Part shown: positions 48,671 to 59,940 of the stretch, in pieces
Layout of the letters: each line of letters opens with the position of its first letter
How positions within the stretch are numbered: the first letter of the stretch is position 1
Assembly (NCBI GenBank): GCA_000697665.1
Contig: KL197709.1
Span: 3,296,583-3,360,582, forward strand
DNA: 64,000 nucleotides
Direction: 5' to 3'
From: Jaapia argillacea MUCL 33604
Taxonomy: Eukaryota; Basidiomycota; Agaricomycetes; Jaapiales; Jaapiaceae
Notes under the pieces: generated by a model
The model's input: the letters and a program-made list of their open reading frames with translations, nothing else
Database searches by the model: none
What the model was told of the DNA's origin: nothing
Made by a program: the position numbers and the translations under genes

Positions 48671-49884
48671 ATGCCTCTCTTTTTAGATCAGACTGATATT
48701 AATCAGGCCCTAAAGCTGGGACATGAAATGTCCAGGCACCTGAACTTTCAATTCCGGGTCAAATTGGGCCATAACGTGGTTCCTGGGACTCCTTTACTGC
48801 GAATCCCTCAAATCCTGCAACAGGAATGTGAGCAAATGTCCTCCATTCTAGCAGAGGCATTTTTACGCCACAGTAAGCCTCCTCTGGTCTCTGCATTTCT
48901 CTCACCAACCCTTCGCAGTCAATCTTGACTGGACGGCAACCGACTACGTGCACCATTTGGGTGTCAAGGCTGACGGCTTTCGATCTAAATGAGAAGAAGT
49001 TGTGGACTCTCAATACGGCCATATCTATGGTCCCAATTTCCCAATTATCACAAAACCCTGCATGATCGTCGACGCCAAAGGGTACATTCTGTTCTGGTTT
49101 CTTCCGGGCCTGTTGCACCCAGACATACAGGTCAGTTCAAGCCTGTTCTGACCTTTGGCATGCCATTGACTATTCGCAGAACGATATGTTTCATGCCGCG
49201 GCCCATTTGAATCCTCAGCTAGTCGGAACAGGGTCTTGCGAGAAGACCACGGGTTGGAGAGGTTCACCCGCGCTCCTCAAACCAAAGGACGAATGTCCTC
49301 ACATTGAACCTGGGCTACTCTTGGGCGGCAGGTATGTGGTGTCATTGTTGCCAGCCATCTATTGTCCGAGCAGTTTCAGGGCATCAACGATGACCTATGC
49401 ACCTCCAAGACCATGCAGAGCATGGCCATGCTTACAGGTACCTAACCTTGGCTGAAGTCCATGCTCAAGGGGAACGCCGTGATGAATGCTGTGTTGAGCG
49501 TGATTCATCCTGACCTTTATCTTGTAGGGAGCATCGCCCGCAGTCTACTGAGGGAATCAGATTCCCACTCCACAGTGATGGAGCATTGGAATTCTGTGTA
49601 CTCAGGCGTCACGGTCATTACCAACCGAGAGACACCTGTTCATAGGGATCCCAATTGCCGACTGGGCTGGTTCGACCTGCTCGCTACTGTTGGACCATAT
49701 CAATATGCGGAACTGGAGTTGAGGGGTCTTGGACTAAGGTTCCCTTTGCGCACTCAGTGGATATGTGATCAAGCATGGTGTCTCGCCCAGCAATGGAGAG
49801 AGGGTCTGCTATGCATATTTCATGAGGGATAGGGTGTTGTGTAGATTAGGAGTTCCCACGGCCCCTCCAGTTAGAGTGGACTGA
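48671..49884 (+). pseudogene. TET/JBP family 2-oxoglutarate/Fe(II) dioxygenase, KDZ-linked
   Basis: Members oxidise 5-methylcytosine (TET) or thymine (JBP) in DNA. Exons from 48671-48872, 48919-49130, 49180-49331, then to 49884. N-terminal region: CMIVDAKGYILFWFLPGLL and NDMFHAAAHLNPQL, conserved in fungal members. Core: LKGNAVMNAVLSVIHPDLYL, NRETPVHRDPNCRLGWFDLL (iron ligands H and D of HxD), GPYQYAELELRGLGLR, then GSLCALSGYVIKHGV (distal iron-binding H) and GERVCYAYFMRD (arginine that binds 2-oxoglutarate). The end, RLGVPTAPPVRVD, fits the family. All catalytic residues are present, but in-frame stops near 48991 (TGA) and 49450 (TAA) and a frame change near 49740 imply the copy is dead, unless unusual splicing avoids them. 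Immediately upstream of the transposase, as known for basidiomycete KDZ elements. Confidence 0.9.
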
Positions 49885-49994
49885 TTTGGTGCAAGTCCCA
49901 CCGGAAGCCAGGCGGCAAGTGCCGGATACCCACAACTGTGATTACACTGCTCTCCTTGGGAATCAATAGCGTTCATCTGCTTCACTCCGTTGTT

Positions 49995-52900
49995 ATGCGA
50001 TCCCGCGCCCCTGCCAAACGAGGCCGCAATGTCGATGATATTGATCTGACACCAAAGAAGAAGACTGTTTCAGCCTATCTTGACAAGGATGGAAATCGTC
50101 GCAAGCATATTGTTGATGCCAGGATTCAGCCGAAATTGAGTCAACCCCTGCCAGAGCCCAGGACACCTTCCAAAACACCTCAGGGGACCCGTAGCCCCCA
50201 GATCCGCGAACATGCGCAATGTGTGCTGGTGATGGAATCTGGCGCTGCGGCAACTGTCTTGGCAGACCTTTGTTATATGCATCATGTTGCCAAACCGCTC
50301 ACCGGCATCTTCCATTTTATTGGGTGGAGCAATGGTTGGGCGGCTTTTTCCAACCAGGTTGGCTATCGAGCCTTGGGATCGAAATTCATTTGGGACATGC
50401 TGGAGCCATATGTCCAATGAATCAATGTCATTTTCCAGACGATGACCTCTTTCAGCAGCCCCACGCATCTTCGGCGAGATATAAAGATCCTTACCAGTCC
50501 CAGCCGGTCCCTCCAATGCCTTACAGCTCTCAACCGATTCCAGGTAACCCAAATCAAGATGCTGGGCCCTCTCGATTTCCTGGATCTATGGAGGGTTGTT
50601 CGTCGGCACCCGTCGACAAAAGTAATCCTTTTGTTGTTGAGGATGACAACAATGAGGAAGGAATAAACTGGAGGGATGAGTTGGATGAAGCCCTTCTTTC
50701 CGAGAAGTCAAACTTCAACAGGCCGCGGCCCAAACTTTGCAGTCGAACCATGATTCTCGTCGACACCTCGGGAGTGCACGAGCTGACCATGAACTTCTGC
50801 GGTTGTGCTGACAAGCCCCCCAACACAGTTCAACTTCTAGACTTAGACCTTTATCCTGGTAGCGTCAAATGACCCGCGACTGCATTCACATTCAAGGTGC
50901 TGGATGACTTCACCCGGCATAACCTCGAATGCAAGACAAATACTTGAGAGTACTATGAAACACTCCGCAGAGCAACTTGACCAGTGTTTCCTCGAACTGT
51001 GCCAGTACGCCGTACATCGCTTGTCATGAGCACCGCTTAACTGTTGTGATTCAAGGATCGTTACAGAGAAATGATGAGATGCTCTCAGCAATGGAGACAC
51101 CTGAAGACACTCAAGTGGCAGGGATTTGGCTATGGCCCCTTTCGTGAGCCAGGTCCAGGAGAGCTGGCTCTCTTTTGTCTGGTGTGTCCTCAGGTAGGAG
51201 TAAATTTGCCCGACAATTGGGAGGAAGAGGCGGAAAGGTGCGAGGTGTTCAGTCTCCACTTAACTCCACCTAGTCATCTCCCTTAGATTACCCTGGCTCT
51301 TCTCTTGGCAATTGAATATGGATGGGAACTTCAAAGCCGAGCAGACCCGTTGCAAGTATCTGGACGACGACCTTCCCTTGACACAAGGTAGCCTGTTTTT
51401 GTGCAAGGATATGCAGTACAATCAGTACATTGCTGGAGCAGTTGAACGACCTCAGGTAGGCTTTTTTGGAGCGGCTCTCATTCTGGCGTTGATGCCCCCC
51501 TTCTCAGAAACCAACTTGTCACGACCACAAGGCTCAAAGTCAAGCAAATACTCAGGCGAAGCACCTTGCGATCACCGGCATTGTGGCCGTCGCGTGTGCC
51601 CAACATGGTTGTTTCTGTCCTGGGTCCTGTGCAAACTTGCAAAAGGGGGAAAGGTGAGGGGCATATATTCTGACCTCACCATCCCTCTGATACACGATTC
51701 AAAATAGGCAAATCAACATGGACTACATATTGGCTCAAGCTCTCAACCTGACCAAAATTCCTGGTGTGACTCCAACTATGGTCCTCTATGACATTATTTG
51801 TCAATATGGCGTGCATGTCGCGAAGAGGTTCCTTGAAAACACTCAATACCTTGGCCTCTCATCAGCCCTAAACTTGATTATGGGAATTGGACTCTTCCAT
51901 GTTCACGGTCACCAAGACGCATGTGGACCCAGGTACTCTCTGAACTACATGATTGGTGCGGGTCAAGTGGATGGAGAGGTTATTGAAACCCTGTGGGCTA
52001 GGCTGAATGAAATCGCCGTCAGTTGCCGGCCGATGGGCCATGGGCATCGCACAGGAACGCTTGATTTCCACATTTTGAATTCCAACTGGCAAAAGACGAT
52101 TGGCATGGGTAAGTTGCACCTATTCGTCTTGCGGCACTCAATTGAATCTCCGCAGTTTCCTCCCTCTGTCGCAAGTTGAAGAGAGCCTACAAACACGTCA
52201 GGCTGAGTGCCGAGGCATTTGCTGACCTCAATAGTGTCACGACGGAAACACAGGTCCATAACTGGAGAAAGATGGAGAAGGCCGCTGCCGAAAACCGTCG
52301 GGATGATGTATCAGCCATGGATGTTTATGTGCCTATCATGAAAAAAGGTGCTGCACCCACTATGCCTGCCTTGCTCCAATCCTGATACATTCATAGCTCC
52401 AACACAGTCTGAAATTCAGCACAACCTGTCCCGGAAGGAAGGCGGAGTCAGTCCAATCAAAGGGTCCGCAAGCTGGTTGGCATCTGGTATTGCAATTCAG
52501 GAGGCCCAGTGCATTATATCCAAGTTCACGGTGCCGACGCTGACTGTTCTTCAGAGTTGAACTTGCTGCTGCGGTCAGGAAGATGGGTCGCCGGCCTACT
52601 GTTGAGCAACTGAATCAAATTGAGGAAAGGAGGCGGAGGCTGGATGGTCGAATCAACACTTTTGAAAGGTTGGCAGCTCGCTACCTTGTTCAGGATGCCT
52701 CATTGCCCAACGCAGAGCCTGCCGATGATCCCGGCATTGCTATTGTGCATGCTGATGGTGCCACTGGAGAGGATGAATATGAGATTGTGTTCGATGAGGA
52801 TGAGGATGCTCTCTGGGAGGACGACTTTGACTATGATGCAGTTCAGGATCAAGCGAACCCCGACAATGGGCCAATTGATGCTGAAAAACGACACATATCC

Positions 52901-53692
52901 CTGCCGACCACTTTAGGACTTCGGCAATGTGCTCACCGAGGCTTGAAGGAAATTTTGGAGGAGGAAGTGAGCCTTCGCATTGGACAGGCAAATGATCTCC
53001 TGCAGCAAATTCACATTGTGCTTGGCCATAAATCCTTTCTGTATCGCACGGAGATTCGACATAACAAATCTCAAAGTAAGAAGACGTGGTCCTGGTCCTG
53101 GGTAGGTCATGTCGAGGCCACGGTGCAGAAGAACTCCCGGCTTTACAAACAATGTAGGAAGGCAATGGGACAAGGAGGTGCCAGTGAGGACCTACTCGCG
53201 AAATACAAAGACCTCAAACCGGAAGATCTGAAGATACAGACAGGGGTTGTTGATGATCCTGCTGCTCGCGGCACAAGACAAAACACTTTAGCTTGGTTTT
53301 GGACTGTGAACCTGGCTGCCAATGCAGATGAGAAGGAGAAGAACGACTATCTCGATGACTGTGAGTATGTTTTTTGTCGTTCTACATCATCGCTGAAGGT
53401 CTCCAGTTTACTGGGTCCATTGGTTGTGTGCGAGGGCTATGAGGGCGAGATGGGCTGAGGAATTCACTCTACTGATTCATGAGATGGATTGGGTTGTGAG
53501 GTTCTTCCACCAGCGGGAAACAGTCTGGCGGACCCAAGCAGACACCGCCTTGGCTGCCAACCTCTCAGGTCATTCTTGCTATGCCGCACGACAGTCTCAC
53601 ATGTGGAAAATGTTTGCAGATAGAGCCGATGCTCAGTTTGTGGAGACTCGGAGTGCATATCCACCCCCTCTAGAGCTCCATTATTACTCGTA
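49995..53692 (+). pseudogene. KDZ transposase
   Basis: Start MRSRAPAKRGRNVDDIDLTP (basic, probable nuclear signal). A cysteine cluster of the CxC2-like type follows (ILVDTSGVHELTMNFCGC, QLLDLDLYP) near 50750-50860; then QWRHLKTLKWQGFGYGP and ALFCLVCPQVGVNLPDNW near 51090-51220; MDGNFKAEQ near 51317; CHDHKAQSQAN and ACAQHGCFCPGS; and the RNase-H-like core with YDIICQY (51787), FHVHGHQDACGPRY and GEVIETLW (52000). The C-terminal half gives LPTTLGL, VSLRIGQANDLLQQI, LGHKSFLYRTEIRHNKSQ and MDWVVRFFHQRE. Several short introns. In-frame TGAs at 50870, 50945 and 50978 lie in one frame (VK*PATAF, NT*EYYETL, AT*PVF), and a frame change occurs near 52380, so this copy looks inactive. Confidence 0.93.
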
Positions 53693-53796
53693 GGGTAGCA
53701 TTGCAATCTGTTTGACTCCACGTATTTGTCGCTGTTGGGTAAGCCACATTGGACTTGAACTGTGTGTCACGCAGCCTCATAATTCCTCCAACTTCA

Positions 53797-54963
53797 ATGG
53801 CTTCTTCCTCATCCATTGCACAGGCGCCCCAGGATATCAGATGTTGCAAACGCCGCAGAATGCTTTGGATGAACATCCGGTGTATCGTCGATGGCCGCAA
53901 TGATGACTATCCAGAGGGCACTGCCCCTTTGGACACAGAGGCAATTGCTCACTGGAAGGTGATTAATAGGCTTCAGGCAGAGAATCAACTCATCCTTGAT
54001 ACCATTGTCGGTCGCCTGTCGTTGGCCATCCAGGCGTAAGTCATGCGGCACGGCCAAGGAGAGACCGTATCCCAGGCCAACTTAATCAACTGGTCCCAAG
54101 GCATTCAGACTGAGTTGGTGAGTTCATTTGATTGTCATTTGTCAGGATAATAACACTTCCACAGTTTATTTACCAGCTGAACTGGGGATACGCTTCTGAG
54201 TCTGGTATGGTCGATGCCTTACCGCACCCCGCGGTTCAGGATATACATAGGTTTTTCTGCTGCTGCCAGCCTCCGCAGAAGGACTGGTCTCCTGCTGTCG
54301 TGGAAATTGCCCGCATTTCAGAAGACCTTGTCTCACAGGCTGCTCATTCCCCTCTGCACCTTAATCACTGGTGGGACAACAACAACCTTCTTGATTTGGT
54401 CAGCGGTGTAGCCACTTGTCTGAATGTACAGGTATGTCTCTTCTTCCTGTTCATTCTGGCATTCAATTCATTCTTGCTAGCTTCACAAAATCAGGGAGAT
54501 TACAGCTGCTATTGACAAGCATAGCCAAGTGATCACAGCGTTGCCGATCCTGAGTGATCCCAGTAGACTGCCCTTTAATGGTGCAATCTTGGGATCTACA
54601 GTCTGTTGTCCTTCTTACTCCTCTCTCCATCTATTCATTTTCTTCGTTTTTTAGGTTGATGAACTTGATGGTGAGCTGCAAGTGGCTCACACAATCGTCT
54701 ACCGATACCATCCATGACAAGGCAATCTGTCGCCCCTCCCCTCTCATCTCTTTGAAGCGATGGAGTCCTACATGCCGGAACTTGCCTATCCCAAGTGTAG
54801 CGATGGCCATACCCTCCAGCTCATGAGAAGGAATTATCTGGACCAGTACAATGCGGTGCTGGAGGCAAAGCGAGTCTTCTGGGAAAAATTGTTTGTGCTG
54901 TCATTGGCGTCGAGTGTTTATGATAAGGTCATGTACAAGACTTATCCTGATGCCGAGGATTGA
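53797..54963 (+). CDS. KDZ cargo: unknown multi-exon protein
   Basis: Starts MASSSSIAQAPQDIRCCKRR just after the transposase stop. Exon 1 continues DTEAIAHWKVINRLQAEN; a middle exon (about 54170-54430) holds FIYQLNWGYASESGMVD, DWSPAVVEIARISEDLV and HHWW-like LNHWWDNNNLLDLVSG; after introns the last part begins at 54658 (VDELDGELQVAHTIVYRYH) and ends MESYMPELAYPKCSDGHTL and YNAVLEAKRVFWEKLF to YPDAED. A TGA in the last part precedes MESYM, so damage or a further intron is possible. No domain recognised; same strand as the transposase. Confidence 0.55.
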
Positions 54964-55078
54964 GAGGATGTATGTATTGTACGCATATGATCTTGCAATG
55001 GAGCAGCATGAGTTGCCAGTGGTTGAATTCAATGCATCAATACAATTACAACAATCGCGGGACTGACTACCCTCATCC

Positions 55079-56336
55079 CTATGCCTCAGCAGTCAGTGCC
55101 TCCGCAAACTGACGTTTCAGCTCCATGATGCCTAGGAATCTCTCAGCCAGAAGATCCCAGTTGAACCGCGAATAGATGTGAAGAGCCTTTGCGCTGAGAT
55201 TGAGAACTCTGGAGCACAGTTTCTGCTCCTCCTGAATGCATATGTCAATGCCGACCCAGATGTATCTGCGTGAAAGTATCACTCACCATGATATCGTTGT
55301 ATTCTCCGATCCAAGTGTCGCATTCCCCTTCACTCTTCTGCAAAAGTCCGCGCAAATACAAATGTTCCCCTTGAGCGCAAGAGCTTGGTAGTGGAGGANN
55401 NNNNNNNNNNNNNNNNNNNNNNNNNNNNNNNNNNNNNNNNNNNNNNNNNNNNNNNNNNNNNNNNNNNNNNNNNNNNNNNNNNNNNNNNNNNNNNNNNNNN
55501 NNNNNNNNNNNNNNNNNNNNNNNNNNNNNNNNNNNNNNNNNNNNNNNNNNNNNNNNNNNNNNNNNNNNNNNNNNNNNNNNNNNNNNNNNNNNNNNNNNNN
55601 NNNNNNNNNNNNNNNNNNNNNNNNNNNNNNNNNNNNNNNNNNNNNNNNNNNNNNNNNNNNNNNNNNNNNNNNNNNNNNNNNNNNNNNNNNNNNNNNNNNN
55701 NNNNNNNNNNNNNNNNNNNNNNNNNNNNNNNNNNNNNNNNNNNNNNNNNNNNNNNNNNNNNNNNNNNNNNNNNNNNNNNNNNNNNNNNNNNNNNNNNNNN
55801 NNNNNNNNNNNNNNNNNNNNNNNNNNNNNNNNNNNNNNNNNNNNNNNNNNNNNNNNNNNNNNNNNNNNNNNNNNNNNNNNNNNNNNNNNNNNNNNNNNNN
55901 NNNNNNNNNNNNNNNNNNNNNNNNNNNNNNNNNNNNNNNNNNNNNNNNNNNNNNNNNNNNNNNNNNNNNNNNNNNNNNNNNNNNNNNNNNNNNNNNNNCT
56001 CGATTCCACCTCTTGCCTTTGCCTCGGCCATCAACGTCCTGATCTTCCCCCAGTTGTATACAGCCCGTTCAATTGCGTCGGCTTCCAAGAGAGGTCTCAA
56101 ATTGGCCTGCCAGCGCTTCCTATCCTCCTGCGGCACTTGTGAGCATTGAATTGTTTCAATTTTGATGAAACTCACCAGCATCATTTCGGCCTCTCCATGC
56201 ACTTAGCATACTCAGCGCTGGTCTCAAGCCCTGCATACTCCTTCAGGAGCCAATGGGCACACTTGGGCAGGTGCCAATACAGTAGGAGCGTGCGATCCAA
56301 GTCCGCAAGATTGGTGATGTTGGATGTGTCGGGCAT
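55079..56336 (-). CDS. KDZ cargo: unknown protein, interrupted by the assembly gap
   Basis: Start at 56336: MPDTSNITNLADLDRTLLLY, then HWLLKEYAGLETSAEYAKC; after an intron VPQEDRKRWQANLRPLLEAD and AVYNWGKIRTLMAEAKARGG run into the gap. Beyond it come LRGLLQKSEGECDTWIGEYN and, after another intron, GIDICIQEEQKLCSRVLNLS to the stop at 55079. Helical throughout, no motif known to me. An in-frame TGA follows ERPK near 56180, before the first intron. Confidence 0.5.
55399..55998. other. Assembly gap (600 N)
   Basis: Exactly 600 unknown bases inside the KDZ element; the round length suggests an estimated or default gap. Confidence 0.99.
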
Positions 56337-56521
56337 AGTGAAAGATGACTCACGGGAATGTCCCAGATTTGTGAAGAGTACAAGTCCGCAGATTTGTGAT
56401 ACGCTTAGGCCAGGCACAATCTAATCTTATCGATCCGGTGCGGCCTTTCAGATTGTAAAGTACGTGTCTGCGCACGGTCACACAAAGTTGTAATACGCTG
56501 TGGCAGGCACATTAATCTACT

Positions 56522-57601
56522 CATCGATGACAATGGGGTCATTGACGTGCCCGGATGCAGAGCTGGCACTCCTAACAAAATCAACATCCTCGTCATCGCC
56601 GCTCTCATCCTCAGTGGAATCCCAAACAGCCGACATCCCTACCGAGGAGAGATCGTCGTCTTCCTCTTCCATCACTTCCTCCTTCATCTGACATTCTTCT
56701 TGCCATTCCATCACTGTAATCAACTTCTGGAACATGTCCCACCCAAAGGGACTCCGTCTGACGGAGGAGCCGATGAGGATTCCAAGTTCTAATTCACACA
56801 ACTGCTTGTCATTCTAGATGTAGGATTAAATCGCAGCATTCCTGATGAAGTCGCTTGGTACATACAAGTAGAACACCAGCTTTCTTGAGCCATCACCTGA
56901 GATAGGCACCCGTCGTTCCTTGCAAGGCCGCAATTCTGAGACAGCGAGCTCGCTTGTCAAGTCCTTCATAGAGGATGATGAGAGAGCCGATTTTCGCAAG
57001 GTCGATCTTGGCCATGATAGATGACAAGAAACGATGGAATTGAAGAAACGAGGTGCTGTGGTAACACTCTGCGGTGTCTCGCATGGATTGCCGGCAATGC
57101 CGGCATATGCCAGGATAATCTTGGATGGAAGGGGGGCAGGCACCTCAGTTCACACATCACACGGACCGGGCAAAGTGGTATTGAAATTTACAATGGCATG
57201 AATAGTTTGTACCCACAGTTTTGGTGTCTCTCAAGTCCCCCCTGCCTTGTGATGACTTTCCTGAATTGCATCCCTTTTCTCCACCATCTTATTAAATAGC
57301 CGTTCACAAGGCCTCCAATTGTAGTCGCTCTCCTTGATGGACTTGCCAAGGAGCAGTCTCAAGGCATATTCGATTATCGACTGGTCGCACTGAAAATTGG
57401 ATCCATCAGTGATCCGCTGAGCTGTCAGCCGCATATGCAGGAGCTTACCAGGAACTCTTTTGCCTTCTCGATCCACTCATTATAATCCCAGATATTTCCA
57501 ATGCGCCGCGAGTCAGATATGAGCTCCTCAGCTCGCGCAGGCAGGTTTTGATATCGTAGAATGGTGCGATCAAGGTTCTCGAGGGTGTCTACCATGGACA
57601 T
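56522..57601 (-). CDS. KDZ cargo: unknown protein next to right inverted repeat
   Basis: Exon 1 (57449-57601, 51 codons) begins MSMVDTLENLDRTILRYQNL and ends EWIEKAKEFL; exon 2 begins CDQSIIEYALRLLLGKSI. The middle (about 56830-57230) does not resolve into one frame. The last piece (56517-56790) reads CELELGILIGSSVRRSPFGW then an acidic tail (EEEDDDLSS...DESGDDEDVDF) ending VIDE. The start MSMVDTLENLDRT echoes NLADLDRT of the neighbouring gene, so the two may be old duplicates. Function unknown. Confidence 0.5.
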
Positions 57602-57784
57602 GTTGGTGGTTGATATTGATCAAGCAATCGCGGTCAGCTGTCAACTTATATGGCTTGCCAGCCAGAGGCGGAGTGATCAACTGCCTAATATGTATGATCA
57701 CATGTGTCCAAACCCACTTGCGAATGAGCAGGTCAATGCGGCTGTTCCTGTGTCGTAACCCGGGAGCTGCAATGAAATCTATTC

Positions 57785-58001
57785 CGCATCTGATTTCTGG
57801 AGTGCCGGGCGGACGTCGGCTGGCCAATAGTAATGTACGTACATAGTATGTGTACAAGGTCGGCTGATACATTAACAATGGTATGTCCGCTGGCACATTA
57901 TCATAGGCAGCGGACACCTGTCGGCCGAGGTCCGCTGGCACATTAACAATGGTCGATATGCAATGTCCGCTAGACATTACTATTGGGTCAAGATAGCTGA
58001 A
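57785..58001 (-). repeat. Right terminal inverted repeat with subterminal motif array
   Basis: Reverse complement carries the same motifs: TAATGTCTAGCGGAC, TAATGTGCCAGCGGAC (twice), TAATGTATCAGCCGAC and TTACTATTGGCCAGCCGAC, interspersed with CATTGTTAATG. Pairs with 39888-40205 over at least 110 bp. Confidence 0.9.
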
Positions 58002-58244
58002 CAGTGTGGTGTGACCTCCGATTTACCAGTCATGTCTAGGAAAGAACTCAAGCATCGTGATAGGGAACCATGGTTGAACGTCGCCACTTACCCAAATGAG
58101 TTAGACCCAACATAGACACCAGAATAAGGATCCTAGCATTAAATGAAATCTCCAAAGGGTGTCAAATACAAAGAATTCGTAGCAACAACAAGTTTGGAGA
58201 GTAGCAAACATTTAAATTTCCGAAACGACGGCCTCCCAATGCAA

Positions 58245-59446
58245 TCAAGTTTCCCACCTGACAAAAATCTCATTGGCATACTTCTGACCAAATACAGCCC
58301 GCCACCAAAATAATGCGTCGTGAGTTGGCTTGGGTGTCCAGGAACCATTGCAATGTGATCTCCAATACTCAAAGGCACCAAATGTCAAATTGGTAAAGGA
58401 GGGGTGCGATGTAGACAGGCATCGTAGTAATGTGAGATGGTGATCAATATGAAGCGGTTGGTCTTGCTGCGCGACTGCAGAAAGTGGGTTCCATCCTGAT
58501 GAAGGGCTGATGAGGAAATGAGAAATATCGGGGAACAATATGGTGTCGCAATTGGCAAGGGTTTCAATGATACATTGGGCCTGACAAGAGAAATCATTTG
58601 GAATTAAAAAAATATGTTGAGAACACAAGATAGACTCACCGCTTGCAGATTCGGAGGGCCCTTCCTGTCAATCCTCAGATGCTTCAAGACTGGCATATAT
58701 GTACCAAGCACCCGGATGACAAGGCAAAGATCCACTGCGGCTACCAACCCGAACGACAATGTTGTCAGATTGGCCAAGGCAGGAAATCCAACCGATGCAA
58801 TCAAATCAGTCAACTCTCGTTCTTCTAGTTCTTGAGTAATTGAGAGTGTGCGGATGCAATGAAATGCGGCCATCCGAGATAGACGAAAGGAGTTGTGACA
58901 AAGGAGTGTATGAAGTTGGGGGAGTGTTCTCATTTCAGGAGGAAATTTAACCAGCAAATCTGTGAAGGTATATCGTGCAGAAGGACGCCGAATCAGCCAC
59001 TCCCTCTCGAGACATTCCATCAATGTCTTCCTGCAATAAGGGGTAACATCGATGTCCAAGACACAGAGGTGCAGTACATATTTGAGTGCCCCGCACAATA
59101 GAGTAATGGATTGACGATCTGTTACTGATGAAACCACCAACTTCTGCACAATGGAAGCATAGGCCGGTACGGTTATGATGGTAAGGAAGCATTGCTTCGC
59201 TTGTCCGCCAGAGACTTTGATGTCTCTGTATAGGGCCCGAGCAGCGAGATCATGTAAGTCACGACTAACTTGCATGATGTGTGGTAGGTCACGGACTTTG
59301 AGGTAGCGTATAATCCTATCAGATCTGTCGAGTGGAAAGGATGAAGTGAATGGATGCAAACTGTGCCCTTTCGTTGAAACAAGCTGTGCAGTGAATAGTG
59401 AAGGCACTTACATTGGATTAGGCGAACGAATCAGCGTCTCCATCAT
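58245..59446 (-). CDS. F-box-like/LRR-like protein, intact (351 aa)
   Basis: Three exons, 59412-59446, 58640-59324 and 58245-58580, GT-AG introns (GTAAGT and GTGAGT donors), open to the stop, 352 codons including it. F-box-like region at residues ~13-45: SDRIIRYLKVRDLPHIMQVS then LHDLAARALYRDI. Leucine-rich repeats follow (LLCGALKYVLHLCVLDIDV, FPALANLTTLSFGLVAAVDL), and the family's C-terminal block reads LTFGAFEYWRSHCNGSWTP then ALFWWRAVFG. This is the best preserved of the four family copies here and defines the gene structure for the others. Probable SCF ubiquitin-ligase adaptor by F-box homology; substrate unknown. It starts 495 bp from the divergent copy at 59941. Confidence 0.85.
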
Positions 59447-59940
59447 GCTCAGATGTACTGAGAGATCTAGGATATGATATTTGCAGCTGGTGAGGCTTTA
59501 TCGTGCTATCTCATCGACAACCGGAGGACTTAACGTCATATCTCTGGAACATAATCATGTGCACCCGAGTTACTGTCGTGCATTTGAAGACCATTCCGGA
59601 CCAGATCTGGCTTTGTTACAGCCCTGACCTTGTGCAAATGAACGCTCTCTGGAAAGACCAGCATTGATTCTACTGGAAGTCCAATGTAACTCCCCTGAAG
59701 CTTATTAGAAGTTGGTTGCAAACCTTAGTAACGTATACCTTCACCCAATAGGTCATGCTTGCCTATGTGTCGTCCATACAAAATGGGGTGATACAAATGC
59801 TATGGTAAACAACAAATCCACTCATGGATGCCATCACTCCCATTCCTCCCCCAGGAAGCCTGTACATCCAGTTGGTTGCTTTCGCACTTCTACCCTGATT
59901 CGAATGATTGATAAATTCTCTTAGACCAGGTTTTCTTGCG
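59447..59940. promoter_or_regulatory. Intergenic region between divergent F-box-like copies
   Basis: No gene seen. Would contain promoters for both directions by position only. Confidence 0.35.

Larger units (their letters stand above)
39888..58001. mobile_element. KDZ (Kyakuja-Dileera-Zisupton) DNA transposon with TET/JBP and other cargo
   Basis: 18.1 kb unit bounded by inverted repeats: 39888 onward reads TTCAGCTAT...TAGTAATG, and the reverse complement of the right end (58001 downward) reads TTCAGCTAT...TAGTAATG, both followed by ATGCATATCGACCATTGTT (left) or TTGCATATCGACCATTGTT (right) and TAATGTGCCAGCGGAC. It encodes a KDZ transposase (49995-53692) and, directly before it, a TET/JBP dioxygenase (48671-49884); this linkage is established for basidiomycetes. 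Six further genes fill both arms. The element sits between members of one F-box-like family. The exact outer boundary and target duplication are unresolved, and a 600-N gap lies inside. Stops in transposase and TET/JBP suggest it is no longer self-mobile. Confidence 0.92.

Noticed and set aside
39888-58001. CACTA or Helitron identity for the large element
   Set aside because: Ends lack CACTA termini and there is no Rep/helicase; the transposase blocks (HVHGHQ, YDIICQY, RIGQAND) are those of KDZ.
58002-58012. CAGTGTG as target duplication of the KDZ element
   Set aside because: A similar CAGTGTG occurs at 39872 on the left but is separated from the repeat end by nine bases, so the match is not positioned as a duplication should be.
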